From: Marivirga harenae | GTDB lineage: Bacteria; Bacteroidota; Bacteroidia; Cytophagales; Cyclobacteriaceae | Assembly: GCF_030534335.1 (NCBI RefSeq) | Contig: NZ_CP130565.1 | Span: 3,865,501 to 3,929,500, forward strand | Direction: 5' to 3' | Length of the DNA: 64,000 nt | Shown here: positions 60,770 through 64,000 of the stretch, piece after piece | Numbering within the stretch: position 1 is the stretch's first letter | Layout: the number at the start of each line of letters is the position of its first letter | The notes under the pieces: generated by a model | What the model saw: only the letters and a program-made list of their open reading frames with translations | What the model was told of the DNA's origin: nothing | Databases searched by the model: none | Translations under genes and position numbers: made by a program

Positions 60770-61729
60770 ATGGCAGAAACTAAATTTACATTTACAGAAA
60801 AAAAAGATACCCGCTCAGGTTTTGGAGATGGTCTTTTGGAAGCAGGCAGAAAAAATGATCAAGTGGTAGGATTATGTGCTGATTTGATCGGCTCTCTAAA
60901 GATGGGGGCTTTCCAAAAGGAGTTTCCAGAAAGGTTTTTCCAAACTGGTATTGCCGAAGCAAATATGATGGGTTTAGCTGCTGGAATGACAATTGGAGGA
61001 AAGATTCCTTTCACTGGAACATTTGCCAATTTTTCGACTGGGAGAGTTTATGACCAAATACGTCAGTCCATTGCCTATTCTGAAAAGAATGTAAAAATTT
61101 GTGCCTCTCATGCTGGTGTTACCCTTGGAGAAGATGGTGCAACTCATCAAATACTAGAAGACATTGGAATGATGAGAATGTTGCCAAATATGACAGTTAT
61201 AAATCCTTGTGATTATAACCAAACTAAAGCAGCTACATTGGCTATTACAGACCACCATGGTCCCGTGTATTTAAGATTTGGAAGACCAAAAGTGCCTGTC
61301 TTTACTTCTGAAAATCAAAACTTTGAAATTGGTAAAGCAATCAATATGATAGAAGGTTCAGACGTAACTATCTTTGCAACAGGACATTTGGTTTGGGAAG
61401 CAATTGAAGCAGAGGCAGTTTTAAGAGAAAAAGGGATTAGTGTGGAATTAATTAATATCCATACCATCAAACCAATAGATCAGGAAGCGATACTGAAATC
61501 AGTAGCAAAAACTGGATGTGTGGTAACAGCTGAAGAACATCAAAGAAATGGTGGTTTAGGTGATGCAGTTGCTCAAGTCCTAGCACAAAACGCTCCTAGC
61601 CCACAAGAATATGTGGCCGTAGATGATCAATTTGGGGAAAGTGGAAAGCCTGATGAATTGATGAAGAAATATGGATTGGACGCTGACCACATTGTCGCTG
61701 CTGTTGAAAAAGTGATTAAAAGAAAATAA
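60770..61729 (+). CDS. transketolase C-terminal subunit
   Basis: 319 residues: [20 protein letters not shown] and [20 protein letters not shown] (Pyr domain with the catalytic glutamate), [20 protein letters not shown], and [15 protein letters not shown]. With the N subunit it makes the split transketolase of the non-oxidative pentose phosphate pathway, moving two-carbon units using thiamine diphosphate. Ten bases after the vWA gene. Ends with the strong terminator at 61746-61790. Confidence 0.93.
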   Translation: MAETKFTFTEKKDTRSGFGDGLLEAGRKNDQVVGLCADLIGSLKMGAFQKEFPERFFQTGIAEANMMGLAAGMTIGGKIPFTGTFANFSTGRVYDQIRQSIAYSEKNVKICASHAGVTLGEDGATHQILEDIGMMRMLPNMTVINPCDYNQTKAATLAITDHHGPVYLRFGRPKVPVFTSENQNFEIGKAINMIEGSDVTIFATGHLVWEAIEAEAVLREKGISVELINIHTIKPIDQEAILKSVAKTGCVVTAEEHQRNGGLGDAVAQVLAQNAPSPQEYVAVDDQFGESGKPDELMKKYGLDADHIVAAVEKVIKRK

Positions 61730-61745
61730 TTTAACTTACAAAATG

Positions 61746-61790
61746 GTCTCAAAAGTTAGATTATCCATTTGACTTTTGAGACTACTTTTT
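61746..61790 (+). terminator. intrinsic terminator after transketolase C subunit
   Basis: GTCTCAAAAGT pairs with ACTTTTGAGAC around a 13-base loop, followed by TACTTTTT. Confidence 0.85.
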
Positions 61791-61795
61791 AATCT

Positions 61796-62092
61796 ATGTT
61801 GATCCGAATCGTTAAAATGACCTTCCAATTGGACAAAATTGATGATTTTATTCAAATATTTGAACAAAATAAAGAGGCTATTCGAAACCAAATAGGTTGT
61901 TTGCATTTAGAATTATGGCAAGATAAGAATCAACCCCACATTTTTAGAACATACAGCTTATGGAAAAATGAAGAGTGTTTAAATAAGTATAGAGACTCTG
62001 AGACCTTTGGTAATGTATGGCCAGCTACTAAGGCACTATTCGCTGAAAAACCAGAAGCAAGTTCCCATATTCAGCGCTATGAGCTAAAATAG
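61796..62092 (+). CDS. antibiotic biosynthesis monooxygenase (ABM) family protein
   Basis: 98 residues: MLIRIVKMTFQLDKIDDFIQ, EAIRNQIGCLHLELWQDKNQ, FRTYSLWKNEECLNKYRDSE. This is the ferredoxin-like ABM fold of quinol monooxygenase-type and heme-degrading-type enzymes. Activity unproven. Convergent with the polyprenyl synthase gene, one base apart. Confidence 0.85.
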   Translation: MLIRIVKMTFQLDKIDDFIQIFEQNKEAIRNQIGCLHLELWQDKNQPHIFRTYSLWKNEECLNKYRDSETFGNVWPATKALFAEKPEASSHIQRYELK

Positions 62093-62093
62093 A

Positions 62094-63068
62094 TTACTTT
62101 TTCCGTTCAATAGTGTATTTTACCAAGTCCATGAGTGATTGGCGATATTCAGAGTCAGGGAAGTCCTTAATTATATTCATTGCGTCAAGATAATAGTTTT
62201 GCATTACCTCTTCTGCATATGCTATTCCATTTTTTCCTCTGACAAACTCCACAACAGTTTTAACAGTGGAGTTCTTTTCACTCTTATTCTTGATCAATTT
62301 GATGATTTGCTTTTTCTCAGACTTGTCAGCATTGTTTAAAGCATAAATCAACGGTAAAGTCATTTTCTTTTCCTTAATATCAATTCCAAGAGGTTTACCT
62401 ATTTCATTTGTTCCATAGTCAAATAAATCATCTTTGATCTGAAAAGCCATACCCACTTTTTCTCCAAAAAGCTTCATTTTACTACTGATTTCATCATCTT
62501 TATTAACAGATCGGCTTCCTACTGCACAACAGGAAGCAATTAAAGAAGCTGTCTTCTGTTTGATGATATCATAATATATTTCTTCCGTTATATTTAATTT
62601 TCTTGCCTTTTCAATTTGCAACAACTCCCCTTCGCTCATTTCACGTACCGCTTCAGAAACAATTTTTAGTAAATCGAAATCTTCGTTATCAATTGACAGG
62701 AGAAGACCTCTGGAAAGTAAATAATCACCAACCAATATAGCGATCTTGTTTTTCCATAACGCATTGATTGAGAAAAACCCCCTCCTATAATTTGCATCAT
62801 CAACAACATCATCATGGACCAATGTGGCAGTATGTAATAATTCAATCAAAGCCGCACCTCGGTAGGTCGCTTCATTGATCTGGCCGTGAATTCCTGCAGA
62901 AAGAAATACAAACATCGGGCGCATCTGCTTACCCTTTCTTTTCACAATATAGCCCATGATCTTATCAAGCAAGTAAACCTTACTTTTCATGAATTGGCGG
63001 AATTTTATTTCAAATTCTGCCATTTCCTTGGCTATTGGTGTTTGTATTTCTTTAATTTTACTCCCCAT
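62094..63068 (-). CDS. polyprenyl diphosphate synthase
   Basis: 324 residues. First aspartate-rich motif LVHDDVVDDANYRRG (DDxxD) near residue 85, second FQIKDDLFDYG near residue 215, with RPMFVFLSAG and RGAALIELLHTATLVHDDVV typical of trans-prenyltransferases. Builds the long isoprenoid chain, in Bacteroidota most likely for menaquinone. The small residue before the first motif suggests a long-chain product; exact length is not determinable. Confidence 0.93.
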   Translation of the reverse strand: MGSKIKEIQTPIAKEMAEFEIKFRQFMKSKVYLLDKIMGYIVKRKGKQMRPMFVFLSAGIHGQINEATYRGAALIELLHTATLVHDDVVDDANYRRGFFSINALWKNKIAILVGDYLLSRGLLLSIDNEDFDLLKIVSEAVREMSEGELLQIEKARKLNITEEIYYDIIKQKTASLIASCCAVGSRSVNKDDEISSKMKLFGEKVGMAFQIKDDLFDYGTNEIGKPLGIDIKEKKMTLPLIYALNNADKSEKKQIIKLIKNKSEKNSTVKTVVEFVRGKNGIAYAEEVMQNYYLDAMNIIKDFPDSEYRQSLMDLVKYTIERKK

Positions 63069-63105
63069 CCGTGTGCAATATTACTACCAAATGAATACCT
63101 AAACA

Positions 63106-63963
63106 ATGCAAATAAACAAAATGATTGAAGAAAATATAATTATTACAAGTACGGTACATACTAGGCCTATTACGGCTGATATAAAATACCTTCCAACTAA
63201 GACAAAGAAACCGTTAATCCTTTTTGTTCACGGTTTTAAAGGCTTTAAGGACTGGGGTGTTTTTAATTTGATGGCCACCGAATTTGCAAAACTTGGATTT
63301 ATCTTTATGAAAATAAATCTTAGTCATAATGGAACCACACCAGAAAACTTAAAAGATTTTGCTGATTTAGAAGCATTTGGTCATAATAATTTCACAATTG
63401 AATTAGATGATTTAAAAGATAGTATTGATTATCTATTCTCTTCTAGAAGTATTATCCCTGCTCATGAAATCGAATTGGAAGACCTGAACTTAATGGGTCA
63501 TAGCAGAGGAGGTGGTTTAGTACTACTTAAGGCAAGTGAGGACGAAAGAATTAAAAAAGTAGTTACATTAGCTGCAATCAGTGATTTAAGCAAAAGATGG
63601 CCTCAGTCATTTCTCGATGAGTGGAGAGCAAAGGGGGTACAATACATTGAAAACAAAAGAACCAATCAGATGATGCCCTTGTATGTACAACTATATGATG
63701 ATGTTTTAAACAATCCAGACAGACTTTCTATACCTGGAAGCATAAAAGACATGAAACAACCATTATTAGCATTCCATGGTACTGATGACGAGACACTTCC
63801 TGTTGAAATGGCCTATCAGATAAAGAAGTGGAAGCCAGATACAGAATTAGTTATCATGGAGTCTGAGAACCACGTTTTTGGAGCCACTCATCCTTGGGAT
63901 AAAAGTACTTTACCCAATAATTATACTTCGATAATAGAGAAAACAAGAGAATTCTTAAAATAA
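63106..63963 (+). CDS. alpha/beta-hydrolase (dienelactone hydrolase-like)
   Basis: 285 residues from ATG 63106; ATG 63121 (MIEENIIITSTVHTRP) is an equally good start. LILFVHGFKGFKDWGVFNLM is the oxyanion region, NLMGHSRGGGLVLLKAS the nucleophile elbow with Ser, FHGTDDETLPVEMAYQIKKW the acid, and ESENHVFGATHP the histidine: a complete triad. Substrate unknown. Divergent from the polyprenyl synthase gene, 37 bp between starts. Confidence 0.9.
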   Translation: MQINKMIEENIIITSTVHTRPITADIKYLPTKTKKPLILFVHGFKGFKDWGVFNLMATEFAKLGFIFMKINLSHNGTTPENLKDFADLEAFGHNNFTIELDDLKDSIDYLFSSRSIIPAHEIELEDLNLMGHSRGGGLVLLKASEDERIKKVVTLAAISDLSKRWPQSFLDEWRAKGVQYIENKRTNQMMPLYVQLYDDVLNNPDRLSIPGSIKDMKQPLLAFHGTDDETLPVEMAYQIKKWKPDTELVIMESENHVFGATHPWDKSTLPNNYTSIIEKTREFLK

Positions 63964-63967
63964 CAAT

Positions 63968-63999
63968 GGAGTTGCCTTTTAAAAGGCAGCTCCCCTTTT
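63968..63999 (+). terminator. intrinsic terminator after the hydrolase gene
   Basis: GGAGTTGCCTTTT pairs with AAAAGGCAGCTCC, followed by CCTTTTC at the window edge. Confidence 0.75.
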
Positions 64000-64000
64000 C

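Noticed and set aside
1-64000. tRNA or rRNA genes
   Set aside because: I saw no cloverleaf with a T-loop GTTCRANNC and matching acceptor stems, and no rRNA-like stretch; a covariance search would be needed to exclude a missed tRNA.

Overview
The window is chromosomal DNA of a Bacteroidota bacterium, probably a marine member of the Cytophagales or a relative (the order is a guess). The evidence is the cluster bamD-rpoZ-coaBC-DUF4835-recN, two secreted proteins with C-terminal type IX secretion (T9SS) sorting domains, an OstA-like protein, a split transketolase, A+T-rich DNA, and promoters of the Bacteroidota form TTG-N20-TAnnTTTG.

Layout. (1) 1-5483: housekeeping genes: a DEDDh exonuclease and mpl on the minus strand, then dnaB and an MDR-family oxidoreductase on the plus strand. 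(2) 5545-7170: a small zinc-ribbon gene and a tyrosine recombinase, divergently transcribed around a 43-bp palindrome. (3) 7171-about 33740: an integron-type array of about 24 gene cassettes, all on the plus strand. (4) 33774-64000: ordinary core genome: a DfsB/ClbS-like protein, a LON-domain protein, a 2099-residue T9SS protein, mdh, tilS, an OstA-like protein, the bamD-to-recN cluster, a LuxE-like protein, peptidases, peroxiredoxin, a split transketolase with a frameshift, a polyprenyl synthase and an alpha/beta hydrolase.

The array is the notable part. Each cassette begins with GTTRRRY, and the first 7-10 bases of nearly every cassette are the reverse complement of the bases ending in AAC at that cassette's own 3' end. 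That self-pairing is the signature of an attC-bearing cassette that once existed as a circle. The attC-like sites fall into several families (named A to G here, plus two short ones). Most are very long, 130-317 bp, and two are about 52 bp. The adjacent recombinase has the Arg/Lys/His-x-x-Arg/His/Tyr set but lacks the insertion typical of IntI. It carries an N-terminal extension of about 100 residues, and it reads in the same direction as the cassettes, with cassette 1 starting 44 bp after its stop codon. I read this as a sedentary integron driven by a non-canonical, Xer-like integrase.

Cassette cargo: a KAP P-loop NTPase, a RusA-like nuclease, a CDF-type cation transporter, RDD and HXXEE membrane proteins, a membrane DnaJ-domain protein, an SH3-domain protein, a protein ending like a TonB-receptor plug, four type II toxin-antitoxin pairs (three with visible promoters of their own), and many small secreted, lipidated or membrane proteins of unknown function.

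Three IS110-superfamily insertions lie inside attC sites: two near-identical IS1111-type copies (the second frameshifted) and one IS110-type element. Upstream of its transposase, the IS110-type element has two nested hairpin loops. Their loop strands match the flanking attC target and the element's own ends, which is the architecture of a bridge RNA programmed against an integron recombination site.
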